Shown here piece after piece: positions 33,563 to 43,106 of a stretch of DNA of 64,000 bases. Numbering within the stretch: position 1 is the first letter of the stretch; each line of letters opens with the position of its first letter. Under the pieces are notes generated by a model. It had not been told where the DNA came from. It was given only the letters and a program-made list of their open reading frames with translations, and did not search any database. The stretch comes from Paraburkholderia elongata. Lineage in GTDB: Bacteria > Pseudomonadota > Gammaproteobacteria > Burkholderiales > Burkholderiaceae. The stretch lies in NCBI RefSeq assembly GCF_013177735.1, contig NZ_WOEZ01000052.1, positions 1 through 64,000 of the forward strand, in the 5' to 3' direction. A program made the position numbers and the translations under genes.

Positions 33563-36352
33563 AGTACCGGAACCAACGTTTCTCTCATCACTCCCCGTCG
33601 ACCAATCTTCTGTCCGGTCCCGGGAGCTGAATTGGCTCACAAACTGTTCAAAACCCTGAATCGGAAGCGGCTTGCAAAAGAGGAAACCTTGATAGGCATG
33701 ACATCCTGCTACGGCAAGAAAATCTCTTTGCGCTTCGGTTTCGACGCCCTCGGCGATGACACCCAGGTTAAAACTTCGGGCAAGCGCTACGATGGTTCTC
33801 GCGATGTCCGCGTCGTTGGGGTCGACCAGAATGTCGCGCACGAACGACCGGTCAATCTTTAACTGGTCCAGCGGCAATCTTTTCAGGTAAGACAGCGAAG
33901 AGTAGCCAGTCCCGAAGTCATCCAGAGCGAAAGTCACGCCTCGCGCGCGAAGGGCGCTCATCTTTTCGATAATGTCCTGCACGTTCTCAACGAGAACACT
34001 CTCGGTTAGCTCGAGCTTCAGCCTGTCCGCCCTCGCCCCAGTCCGGTTGATGACTGCGAGCACACCGTCTACGAAGTCAGGCTCGCGAAATTGCCGGGCG
34101 CTGACGTTCACTGCGATAGACAGATGCGCCATCGATGGCCGCGTCGCCCACAAGGCCAGCTGAGCGCATGCGGACGCCAATACCGTTCGCCCCATCTCGA
34201 GAATCAGCCCCGACTCCTCAGCGAGCGGGATAAACTCACCTGGGGGTATCAGGCCGCGCTCAGGATGCTCCCAGCGCGCCAACGCTTCCGCACCGGTTAT
34301 GTAATTACCGTCAACGACCTGCGCCTGATAGTGAAGGACAATCCGGTTCTCCTCAATCGCGTTGCGCAACCCCACCTCCAGCTCGGCTCGCCTCAGCACC
34401 GCCGTCTGCATCGCAGGGTCGAAGAAGCACATGGCATTGCGGCCGCGCTCCTTCGATTTATACATGGCAAGATCGGCCTGCTTGAAAAGCTCGTCGGTAG
34501 ACGTCTGCTCCCCATTGAATACGGTGACGCCTATGCTCGCGGTGCTGCGAAACTGGACACCATTGAGCTCGTAGGCGGCCCCCAACACGGCGAGAATTCT
34601 TTCCCCCACCGCCGCGGTTTCCATTGTCGCCTCTGCTTGATCCAGACTCAGATTTCCCAGCACCACGACGAACTCGTCACCGCCGACCCGGGCGACCGTG
34701 TCGTCCTCATTGACACTACTCGACAGACGATACGCGACCTGTCGCAGGAGCAGATCGCCTTTGTCGTGCCCAAGCGTATCGTTCAGCGTTTTGAAGTGGT
34801 CGAGATCGATGAACATCAGGGCGCCGCAGACCTTGTTCTGCCGGCTGGCCACCATCGACTGCCTCAGCCGATCCAGAAGAAGCGCGCGATTGGGCAAACG
34901 GGTAAGCGTGTCGTAGAAGGCAAGTTCCCGGATTTTCTCCCCCGACTTCTTACGCTCTGTAATATCGCGGCCGCTGGTACGAAAACCAATGAAGTCTCCT
35001 CTCTGATTGCTAATCGGAACCCAGGAGACCGACAGCCAGAGCAGCGATCCATCCTTGCGCACACAACGAAACTCAAGATCGTCGCCACGAGAACCCTGAA
35101 GCCCCTTTTTAAATTCCGGCGCAACGCGCGAAAGGTCCTCCGGATGGATGAGCGTGCGGGCGAAGTCGGGCATCGCCATACATTCGGCGACCGTGTAGCC
35201 CGTGTAGTGCTCAACCGAGGGATTGATCCAGCGAGGTTTGCCGTCCGGTCCCCACCAGATCTCCAGGTTCACCGTGCAGTCGGCAATGGCGCGAAATTTC
35301 TCCTCGTTTTCGCGCAACTCCCGCGTCATCGCCGAGGCCAGTCGCATGGCACGCCCCCGCCCTGTCATCATGAGCCAGGTCAGAAGCGCCAGCAGAAGAC
35401 TCAAGCCCGTGCCAGTGCCGGCAATTAATGCCTCCGCATTACGTCCCAACCGGGATCGGAACTCGTCCGAGGCGCTCATCGAGAGCATCCAGTCGTGCCC
35501 GTCCACAACCAGATATTCGTTTGCGGAGATGAGTGCGGGCGCATGCCGGTTGTCTGCATCTGAAGTGCGATGCAGCAGCGCTGCCTCCGATGGCTCTACA
35601 CCATCGTAAATGGCCAGCGAGACGCCGGGTGGCTGCTCGCCGTAGAGACTGGCCATCACATCGTGCATACGGAACGACGCATAGACCCAACCGATAATGT
35701 TCGCCCGACGCTGTACAAGGTTGTCCTGCGCCTTTCCGGAAGCGTAGATCGGAAGGTACATGATGAAACCTGGCCGCGGGTCTGCGCCCATGTCGACCGC
35801 AAGGCGCACCTTTCCCGAGAGTGCCGCCATGCCGGAGTCGCGGGCCTTCTCCATCGCAGAGCGCCGCACCGGTTCGTTCCAGGCGTCAAAGCCGGGCGAG
35901 CTGCGTGCGAGGCCAATAAAGGGCTCGCGCTGAATGATCGGGGCATAATCCTCGCGCAGCCCGTCCGGATGAATCGTGTAGTCTGGAATGCCGCCCTGGC
36001 GCGTGTCCGCTATATGGGAGGCTTTACGCGCCGCGGGCACCCATTCGACCACACCTACGCCGTGAACCCCGGAAAAGTTCGCGTCAAGATTGAGCGCGCT
36101 CACATAGCGCCGGAACCTGTCGCGATCGATCGTTCCATTCGCGGCAAACAGGCTCTGCACGCCTCGCAACATCAGTTCGTAGGTCGCCATGCGCTGTTCG
36201 ACGCGGCCTACCGTATCACTCATGGTGTAGTTGAACTGGGTGCGAAGCTCTTTGCGAGTCGCTTGCCGTTCGTGATTCCACACTATCCAGGTCACGCAGA
36301 GCGAAGCGGATAAAACCAGCAACGGCAACAGGACAGAGCGTACCCGGATCAC
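33554..36352 (-). CDS. membrane c-di-GMP enzyme: CHASE-PAS-GGDEF-EAL
   Basis: 932 residues. A transmembrane helix (about 5-25) is followed by a periplasmic CHASE domain (about 40-295), a second helix (about 308-330), a PAS domain (about 345-465), GGDEF (about 475-640) and EAL (about 655-910). The GGDEF signature (VARVGGDEFVVVL) and EAL signature (TGAEALARWEHP) are both intact, along with NVSARQF, ALDDFGTGYSSLSYL and KIDRSFV. So it could make or degrade cyclic di-GMP. Its start overlaps the stop of the periplasmic binding-protein gene by four bases, so that protein is likely its sensor partner. Confidence 0.93.
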   Translation of the reverse strand: MIRVRSVLLPLLVLSASLCVTWIVWNHERQATRKELRTQFNYTMSDTVGRVEQRMATYELMLRGVQSLFAANGTIDRDRFRRYVSALNLDANFSGVHGVGVVEWVPAARKASHIADTRQGGIPDYTIHPDGLREDYAPIIQREPFIGLARSSPGFDAWNEPVRRSAMEKARDSGMAALSGKVRLAVDMGADPRPGFIMYLPIYASGKAQDNLVQRRANIIGWVYASFRMHDVMASLYGEQPPGVSLAIYDGVEPSEAALLHRTSDADNRHAPALISANEYLVVDGHDWMLSMSASDEFRSRLGRNAEALIAGTGTGLSLLLALLTWLMMTGRGRAMRLASAMTRELRENEEKFRAIADCTVNLEIWWGPDGKPRWINPSVEHYTGYTVAECMAMPDFARTLIHPEDLSRVAPEFKKGLQGSRGDDLEFRCVRKDGSLLWLSVSWVPISNQRGDFIGFRTSGRDITERKKSGEKIRELAFYDTLTRLPNRALLLDRLRQSMVASRQNKVCGALMFIDLDHFKTLNDTLGHDKGDLLLRQVAYRLSSSVNEDDTVARVGGDEFVVVLGNLSLDQAEATMETAAVGERILAVLGAAYELNGVQFRSTASIGVTVFNGEQTSTDELFKQADLAMYKSKERGRNAMCFFDPAMQTAVLRRAELEVGLRNAIEENRIVLHYQAQVVDGNYITGAEALARWEHPERGLIPPGEFIPLAEESGLILEMGRTVLASACAQLALWATRPSMAHLSIAVNVSARQFREPDFVDGVLAVINRTGARADRLKLELTESVLVENVQDIIEKMSALRARGVTFALDDFGTGYSSLSYLKRLPLDQLKIDRSFVRDILVDPNDADIARTIVALARSFNLGVIAEGVETEAQRDFLAVAGCHAYQGFLFCKPLPIQGFEQFVSQFSSRDRTEDWSTGSDERNVGSGTLG

Positions 36353-37143
36353 GGCGACGCCTTGAAGTTGACCATGGAATCGGCCAGATCTGGCCTGAAG
36401 TACTTTTCGAAGATACGGCGCACCGTACCGTCAGCACGCATTTCATCTACCAGCGCCCGCCACTTCTCCCGTTCGGCGGCCGGCAGCGCTTTCTTCGACA
36501 TGATCAGACCGTGCGGCACCGAAGGATCGTTGAACTCAACGATCGTCGTCACGTCGCGGATCTTTTTCTCATCCAGCGCGGGGTAATCGAAGGGCTCGAT
36601 AATCATGCCCTGGATCTGCCGAAGAATAAGCGCCTGGTAGAGAGGCTCGAGCCCGCCTGCCAGGCTTACCCGATTTTCCGACGTCAATCTGTCGACCAGT
36701 TCGTTAGCCGATGCGCTGTAGCGAAAACTGCGGATCACGCCGAGCTGGGCGCGTTCATTGTGTTCGAAATCCGCGACGTTATGGATGCCGGCATCCTTGC
36801 GCACGAGCAGATAGTATTTATTACTGAAGTACCACGCGAACGAAGCGTATTGATTGCGTTCGTCATTCGCAATTCCGGAAAGACTGAAGTCGAGTGCGCC
36901 CGACTCGATCAGTGTCCAGATACGTGCGCGTGACATCAGACTGACCTTGATCTGGCAACCGCTACGCCGGATCAACTCATCGGCAAAGTCTTTGTCGATA
37001 CCGCTATCGGTGTCGAGCGAATAGAGCAGGCCGTGATCGTGCAAACCAAGCGTAAACGGCCGGGAACAATCCGGTCCGCCCGCGAAGGCATTGCTTACGA
37101 AACACACTGCCAACAACACCCCGCCAAGCCAGTTTCGAATCAC
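36349..37143 (-). CDS. periplasmic solute-binding protein coupled to a c-di-GMP enzyme
   Basis: 264 residues with a signal peptide (LGGVLLAVCFVSNAFA). The mature part is family-3-like (FTLGLHDHGLLYSLDTDSGIDKDFADELIRRSGCQIKVSLMSRARIWTLIESGALDFSLSGI in outline, then AERE...EMRADGTVRRIFEKYF). The stop overlaps the start of the CHASE-PAS-GGDEF-EAL gene (ATGA). No permease or ATPase gene is near. The pair resembles the NspS/MbaA system of Vibrio, where a periplasmic binding protein relays ligand occupancy to a membrane GGDEF-EAL protein. The ligand is unknown. Confidence 0.85.
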   Translation of the reverse strand: MIRNWLGGVLLAVCFVSNAFAGGPDCSRPFTLGLHDHGLLYSLDTDSGIDKDFADELIRRSGCQIKVSLMSRARIWTLIESGALDFSLSGIANDERNQYASFAWYFSNKYYLLVRKDAGIHNVADFEHNERAQLGVIRSFRYSASANELVDRLTSENRVSLAGGLEPLYQALILRQIQGMIIEPFDYPALDEKKIRDVTTIVEFNDPSVPHGLIMSKKALPAAEREKWRALVDEMRADGTVRRIFEKYFRPDLADSMVNFKASP

Positions 37144-37405
37144 AACGCCTCCGCGGCGGAACGACGCCTGGTTAAATTCGTTAAATTCTTATCCGCCATC
37201 ACAATCCGACGGCATGTTCAGTCAGGCTTTTCTATTAATACCCGGTTTTTATCACACATTCCGGCATATTTTCCTGACTCAATGTGTCGCCGATGTGCGG
37301 CGCGCAAGCAAGATTTTCTTTCGCAATACCTCTGTACGCAAGAGCAACAATACTTTTTCGTTCTTGAGAGCACCCTTACGACTTCTTGCCGCAAGCCGGC
37401 GTCCG

Positions 37406-38314
37406 CTAAATGCGAAGTCTTGAGGCACCCCAGTCAGACTCGCGAGCGAGTGCGACGAACGCCGCCAGATAATCGATTGCCTCATCCGCATCGCGGATGC
37501 CGAGATAAATCTGCTTGGAAATACCCTTTTTACCGAGCTTAAGCGGCACGAGCGGCATCGAGTCCGCGTACTCCTCCGCCAGCCATCGCGGTAGCGCAGC
37601 AACACCGCGCCCGCTCGCCACCATCTGAAGCATGATGTCGGTCGTTTCGATTACCTTGTGCCGCTTCGGCACGACGTTAGCCGGCGTCAGGAACTGGGTG
37701 TAGATATCCAGCCGGTCGGTGTCGACCGGATAGGTGATCAGCACCTCGGTTGCCAACTGTTCGGGCGTAACGTAAGCCACATTCGCCAGTGGATGATCTT
37801 CGCTAACGACAAGCACCTGCTCATAGTCGAATACCGGCTCAAAGCGCAATCCTGGCCTTTTCAACGGGTCCGGTGTGACGAGCACGTCGATGTCGTATCC
37901 GAAAAGCGCGCCGATTCCGCCGAACTGAAATCTTTGTTTGACGTCGACATCCACGTCGGGCCAGCGCTTCAAATAAGGCGACACGACTTTGAGCAGCCAC
38001 TGATAGCACGGATGGCATTCCATGCCGATACGCAGTGTGCCTCGCTGGCCCTGCGCGTACTGCTTCATCCGGTCTTCCGCGTGTTCCATCTGCGGCAGCA
38101 CGCGGTTCGCCAGCGCGAGCAGGTACTGGCCGGCCTGGGTCAGCCGCAAGCTGCGGCCTTCACGATCCCATACCGCGGTTCCAAGCTGTTGCTCCATCTT
38201 CTTGACGGTATGGCTCAGCGCCGACTGAGTCACGCACAGGACATTGGCGGCGGCCGTCAGGGAGCCCTGGCGGTCCACCTCCCGAATGATCGCCAGATGA
38301 GTTCGTTCCAGCAT
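37406..38314 (-). CDS. metR: MetR, LysR-family activator of methionine synthesis
   Basis: 302 residues. The DNA-binding part is THLAIIREVDRQGSLTAAANVLCVTQSALSHTVKKMEQQLGTAVWDREGRSLRLTQAG in outline. The effector domain has GMECHPCYQWLLKVVSPYLKRWPDVDVDVKQRFQFGGIGALFGYDIDVLVTPDP, the MetR-specific pattern (homocysteine co-inducer). It is divergent from metE with a 115-bp gap holding a palindromic site, the classical metR-metE arrangement. It should activate metE when homocysteine accumulates and repress its own gene. Confidence 0.93.
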   Translation of the reverse strand: MLERTHLAIIREVDRQGSLTAAANVLCVTQSALSHTVKKMEQQLGTAVWDREGRSLRLTQAGQYLLALANRVLPQMEHAEDRMKQYAQGQRGTLRIGMECHPCYQWLLKVVSPYLKRWPDVDVDVKQRFQFGGIGALFGYDIDVLVTPDPLKRPGLRFEPVFDYEQVLVVSEDHPLANVAYVTPEQLATEVLITYPVDTDRLDIYTQFLTPANVVPKRHKVIETTDIMLQMVASGRGVAALPRWLAEEYADSMPLVPLKLGKKGISKQIYLGIRDADEAIDYLAAFVALARESDWGASRLRI

Positions 38315-38344
38315 CGCGGATCCATGAAGAAAGTTTATCGATCA

Positions 38345-38369
38345 ATGAAATAATGCCATTATATTTCAT
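38345..38369. promoter_or_regulatory. MetR binding site in the metR-metE gap
   Basis: Perfect inverted repeat ATGAAATA-N9-TATTTCAT. It matches the MetR consensus style (TGAA...TTCA) and lies between the divergent starts at 38314 and 38430. It probably serves both promoters. Confidence 0.65.
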
Positions 38370-38429
38370 GGCCCGTTCCCCCTATGATCGACCCGTTCAT
38401 CCAATCAGGATCAGGAGCGGTTCATCATC

Positions 38430-40709
38430 ATGGCGACAACACATAACCTGGGCTTCCCCCGTATCGGCGCCACACGCGAACTCAAATTTGGCCAGGAAGG
38501 CTACTGGAAGGGTCAATCGTCACGCGACGAATTGACGGCGCTGGGCGCGCAACTGCGCCAACGCCACTGGGAAAACCAGGCAGGACTCGATCAGGTGCCG
38601 GTCGGCGACTTCTCGTTCTACGATCAGGTCCTCGACATGAGCTTTACGCTCGGCAATGTCCCGGAACGTGTCCGCGGCTTCGAAGGCGATCAGCTGGACA
38701 ACTATTTCCGCGTCGCGCGCGGCCGCTCCGCCCATGATTCAGCGTGCAGCTGCGGCGTGCAGGCGGGCGAGATGACCAAATGGTTCGATACGAACTACCA
38801 CTACATCGTGCCAGAGTTCAGTGCGGCGACGGAATTCTCGCTGGACGCGTCACGTCTCGTCGATCAGCTCGCGCAAGCCCGCGCGCTCGGCGTCAAGGCG
38901 AAGCCCGTGATCATCGGCCCGGTCACGTATCTATGGCTCGGCAAGCCGAAGGACGATTCAGACAAGCTCGCGCTATTGCCGCGCCTGTTGCCCGTCTATG
39001 TGGCCTTGATTGAGCAGTTGGCGGCACAAGGCGTGGAGTGGATCCAGATCGACGAGCCGGCGCTCGTCACGGAACTGGATGCGTACTGGCAGAAGGCTTT
39101 CGTCACGGCCTACGACGCGCTGAAGACCGACAAGGTCAAACTGTTGCTCGCGACTTACTTCGGTCAACTGCAGGACAACCTCGAGCTTGCCTGCAAGTTG
39201 CCGGTTCAGGGTTTGCACATCGACGCGATCAATGCACGACCGGAAGTCGAGCAAGCTGTTGCGCTCTTGTCGGCCGATAAGGTGTTGTCGCTCGGCGTGA
39301 TCAATGGGCGCAACATCTGGAAAGCCGACCTCAACGCCGTACTCGATTGGCTGGAGCCGATTCATCGCGTGTTGCAATCGCGGCTGTGGATCGCGCCGAC
39401 GTGCTCGTTGCTGCATGTACCGGTCGACCTGAACAGCGAACAGAAGCTCGATCAGGAAACTAAAACGTGGCTCGCCTTCGCACTGCAAAAACTCGATGAA
39501 CTGAAAATCCTCGCTCAGGCGTTGAACGGCAGCCGGGAATCCGTACAAGCTGCGCTCGCCGCAAACCACGCGGCTATTGAGAGCCGCCGCCAGTCCCCGC
39601 GCGTGCACAACCCGTCGGTCAAGGCCGCGATCGCAAAGATCGATGCGGCGTTGGGCCGTCGCGATAGCGCCTATCCGCAACGCGCGGCGAAGCAGTCCGC
39701 CTTGTTGCAGCTGCCGGCCTACCCGACCACCACCATCGGCTCATTCCCGCAAACCGCCGAAATTCGCCAGGCACGCAGCCAGTTCAAGAGCGGCGAACTG
39801 GACGAAGCCAGCTACAAGACGGTGATGCAGCGAGAAATCGCCCGCAGCGTGCGTGAACAGGAAGCGTTGGGCCTCGACGTGCTCGTGCACGGCGAAGCAG
39901 AACGTAACGATATGGTCGAGTATTTCGGCGAACAGCTCGACGGCTACGCGTTCAGCCAGTTCGGCTGGGTGCAGTCCTATGGTTCCCGTTGTGTCAAACC
40001 ACCCATTCTGTTCGGCGATATCAGCCGTCCGAAAGCCATGACCGTCGAGTGGATCACGTATGCACAATCGCTGACGGCCAAGCCGATGAAAGGCATGCTG
40101 ACCGGCCCCGTCACGATCCTGAACTGGTCGTTCGTGCGCGACGACCAGCCGCGCTCGGTGTCGTGCTACCAGTTGGCACTCGCCATTCGTGAAGAAGTGC
40201 TGGACCTGGAAACAGCCGGTGTACGTGTGATCCAGATCGATGAAGCAGCGCTGCGTGAGGGTCTGCCACTGCGCAAATCGCAATGGAACGACTATCTGCA
40301 ATGGGCGGTGGAGTCCTTCCGCATCACGGCAAATGGCGTGCAGGACGAAACGCAGATTCACACGCATATGTGCTATTCGGAGTTCAACGACATCATCGCG
40401 TCGATCGCCGATATGGATGCGGACGTGATCACCATCGAGACGTCGCGCTCGGATATGGAGTTGCTGGACGCGTTCGACAACTTCAACTACCCAAACGAAA
40501 TCGGACCGGGCGTGTACGACATTCACTCGCCGAACATTCCTGGCCAGGAGCACATCGTGCAACTGATGCGCAAGGCGGCTGAGCGTATCCCGGCGGAGCG
40601 CCTGTGGGTCAATCCGGATTGCGGTCTGAAAACGCGCACATGGGAAGAGGTGATCCCGGCGCTGAAGAATATGGTCGCGGCGGCACAAACCCTGCGCGCA
40701 ACGGCGTAA
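38430..40709 (+). CDS. metE: cobalamin-independent methionine synthase
   Basis: 759 residues, full length. It catalyses methyl transfer from 5-methyltetrahydropteroyl-triglutamate to homocysteine. The zinc ligands are intact: His 646 and Cys 648 ([10 protein letters not shown]), Glu 670 ([11 protein letters not shown]) and Cys 731 (NPDCGLKTR), all shifted by +5 from E. coli numbering. Both barrel halves are present. The start ATG 38430 follows AGGAG. It is directly activated by the divergent metR. Its stop overlaps the start of a second, damaged metE copy (TAATG), so the two were once a coupled pair. Confidence 0.97.
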   Translation: MATTHNLGFPRIGATRELKFGQEGYWKGQSSRDELTALGAQLRQRHWENQAGLDQVPVGDFSFYDQVLDMSFTLGNVPERVRGFEGDQLDNYFRVARGRSAHDSACSCGVQAGEMTKWFDTNYHYIVPEFSAATEFSLDASRLVDQLAQARALGVKAKPVIIGPVTYLWLGKPKDDSDKLALLPRLLPVYVALIEQLAAQGVEWIQIDEPALVTELDAYWQKAFVTAYDALKTDKVKLLLATYFGQLQDNLELACKLPVQGLHIDAINARPEVEQAVALLSADKVLSLGVINGRNIWKADLNAVLDWLEPIHRVLQSRLWIAPTCSLLHVPVDLNSEQKLDQETKTWLAFALQKLDELKILAQALNGSRESVQAALAANHAAIESRRQSPRVHNPSVKAAIAKIDAALGRRDSAYPQRAAKQSALLQLPAYPTTTIGSFPQTAEIRQARSQFKSGELDEASYKTVMQREIARSVREQEALGLDVLVHGEAERNDMVEYFGEQLDGYAFSQFGWVQSYGSRCVKPPILFGDISRPKAMTVEWITYAQSLTAKPMKGMLTGPVTILNWSFVRDDQPRSVSCYQLALAIREEVLDLETAGVRVIQIDEAALREGLPLRKSQWNDYLQWAVESFRITANGVQDETQIHTHMCYSEFNDIIASIADMDADVITIETSRSDMELLDAFDNFNYPNEIGPGVYDIHSPNIPGQEHIVQLMRKAAERIPAERLWVNPDCGLKTRTWEEVIPALKNMVAAAQTLRATA

Positions 40710-42990
40710 TGTCTATGGCCCGCACCCACATCTCTGGTTTTCCGCGCATCGGCGCACAGCGCGAATTGAAGTTCGCACAGGAATCGTTCTGGCGTGGCGA
40801 ATCCGACGATGCCTGTCTGAAGGGCATCGCAAAGGAATTGCGCATCCGGCATTGGGAATTGCAGCGCGCGGCGAAGCTGGACTTCGTCGCGGTCGGCGAC
40901 TTCGCTTACTACGATCAGATGCTGAACCTGAGCGCGCTGCTCGGCGCGTTGCCGGAGCGCTTCGGGTTCGAGCCGGCGACGCTTTCGCTGACGCAGTATT
41001 ACGAGCTCGCGCGGGGCAACAAAGCACAACCGGCCATGGAAATGACCAAGTGGTTCGACACCAACTACCACTAACTGGTGCCGGAACTGGGACCTGATAC
41101 GACCTTCAATGGCGGAGTCGACTGGTTCTTTGATGAGATCGACGAAGCGCTCGCGTTGAATCTGCCGGTCAAGCCGGTGTTGATCGGGCCGATCACCTAC
41201 TTGTGGCTGTCCAAGAGTCCTGTTCCTGGCTTTGACCGTCTGTCGCTTTTGCCGAAGCTGGTGATCCGCTACATGCGCATTCTCGAGACACTCAAAGAAC
41301 GCGGTATCGAATGGGTTCAACTCGACGAGCCGGCCCTGTGCCTCGATCTCAACGAGGAATGGCTTGAGGCATTCTCGGCAGCGTATGACGTGTTGGGGGT
41401 CTCGGGCGTCAAGGTTTTGCTAGGGACCTACTTCGACACGGCGGCCGACCACGCAGCGATGGTTTCGCAACTTCCCGTGCACGGCGTCCACATCGATCTG
41501 ATCCGTGCGCCGCAACAACTCGACGTATGGCGAACCGCGCTGCCCGCGGACAAGGTGCTGTCGGCGGGTGTGATCGACGGCCGGAACATCTGGCGCGCAG
41601 ACTTGGGGGAAATCGTCGGCTCGCTTGATGCGCTGCACGCGGAACGCGGTGAGCGCCTCTGGATCGCACCGTCATGCTCGCTCATTCATGTGCCGGTCAC
41701 GCTCGCTTCCGAAACGAAACTCGGCGGCGAGCTCAAGTTATGGCTCGCATTCGCGACCGAGAAACTCGATGAACTCGGCACGATTGCGCTCGCACTCCGC
41801 GACCCGGTTGCCGCTGAACCAGCGCTCGCTGCCGCGGATGCCGCGCTCGACGCACGACGTGCCTCGGGCTCGGTCATGAACGTCCTCGTTCAAAGAAAGG
41901 TCGCGGGCATCGCCGATGCGATGGCTAGCCGCAAGAGCCCATTCATTGTCCGCAGCCGCGTGCAGCAGCACTCACTGAAACTCCCCCTGCTGCCGACCAC
42001 CACGATCGGTTCGTTTCCGCAAACACCGGCAATCCGGCAAGCTCGCGCGGCGTACAAGCGCGGCGAGATGCGAGCACTCGACTACCTTGAACGGATGCGC
42101 GCCGAAACGGCAAGCGTGGTTCGCAAGCAGGAAGAACTGGGACTCGATGTGCTCGTGCATGGTGAAGTGGAGCGCAACGACATGGTTGAATTCTTTGCCG
42201 ATAAGCTCTGGGGCTTCGCGTTCACGGAAAACGGCTGGGTCCAGAATTACGGCTCGCGGTGCGTCAAGCCGCCGATCATCTACGGTGACGTCTATCGTCC
42301 TGAACCCATGATGGTGGACGCCGCCTGCCACGCGATCTGACTAACCGCCTGGTGAAAGGCGTACTGACCGGACCGGTGACGATGCTCGAGTGGTCATTTG
42401 TTCGCGACGACCAGCCCCGCTCGACCACGGCGCTGCAGTTGGCGCTCGTGATTCGCGACGAGGTGATCGACCTTGAAAAAGCCGGCATCCGGATCATTCA
42501 GATCGACGAACCCGCCTTCCGCGAGGGCTTGCCGCTACACAAAGAAGACCGGTCAGCGTATCTGGAATGGGCAACGCGCGCATTCAGGATTGCCGCGGGC
42601 GGCGTATCCGACGCCACGCAGATTCATACGCACATGTGCTATTCCGAGTTCAACGACATTCTTCCCGCGATCGCCGATCTGGATGCGGACGTCATCACGA
42701 TCGAAACCTCGCGCTCCTCGATGGAACTGCTCGACGGTTTTGTCGAGTTCGCCTATCCGAATGGTATTGGACCGGGCGTGTTCGACACCCATTCGCCGCG
42801 CGTGCCGAGTGCCGATGCGATGCAGCAGTTGCTCGAACGAGCATGCGAAGTGGTGCCGGCCGAACGGCTTTGGGTCAATCCCGACTGTGGCCTGAAGACA
42901 CGCGGCTGGCCCGAGACGGAAGCCGCGTTGAGCAATATGGTTCAGGCCGCGAAGACGTTGCGTCAAAAGCTCGCTGAAAGTACTCGGTAA
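40709..42990 (+). pseudogene. second metE copy, broken by a nonsense codon and a frameshift
   Basis: The copy reads [20 protein letters not shown] from ATG 40709 and aligns with metE over its whole length. A TAA at 41072-41074 interrupts it right after [12 protein letters not shown], where metE has Tyr. The same frame then continues intact to a stop at 42338-42340, after [15 protein letters not shown]. There a net change of frame (one base missing modulo three) in 42310-42350 shifts reading into a frame that carries on as [22 protein letters not shown] to 42990. Zinc-site residues ([27 protein letters not shown]) are still present, so decay is recent. Sequencing error is possible but two separate defects make it less likely. 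Confidence 0.9.
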
Positions 42991-43009
42991 TTTATATCAA
43001 TGCATTCAA

Positions 43010-43092
43010 TGCTCCGAGTCTGCGGCTGCCCCCGCAACTGTAAGCGGCGAGTCTGTGCCACTCATGACCACTGGATCTCCGGGAAGGTCGAC
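43010..43092 (+). promoter_or_regulatory. truncated cobalamin (B12) riboswitch, orphan
   Basis: The stretch contains GCTGCCCCCGCAACTGTAAG followed by GGCGAGTC, then CCACT at 43049 and 43059, and CCGGGAAGG near 43079. These match the 3' half of cobalamin riboswitches (the CTGCCCCCGCAACTGT core, CCACTG and GGGAAGG elements). The 5' half, including the conserved GGGAA and GGTG elements, is not recognisable: the pseudo-metE ends at 42990, only 20 bases before. The next gene downstream (porin, 43107-44261) is on the opposite strand, so the element controls nothing visible. It could have served metE or a B12 transporter that has been lost. Confidence 0.75.
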
Positions 43093-43106
43093 ACGTGACG
43101 TTGACA

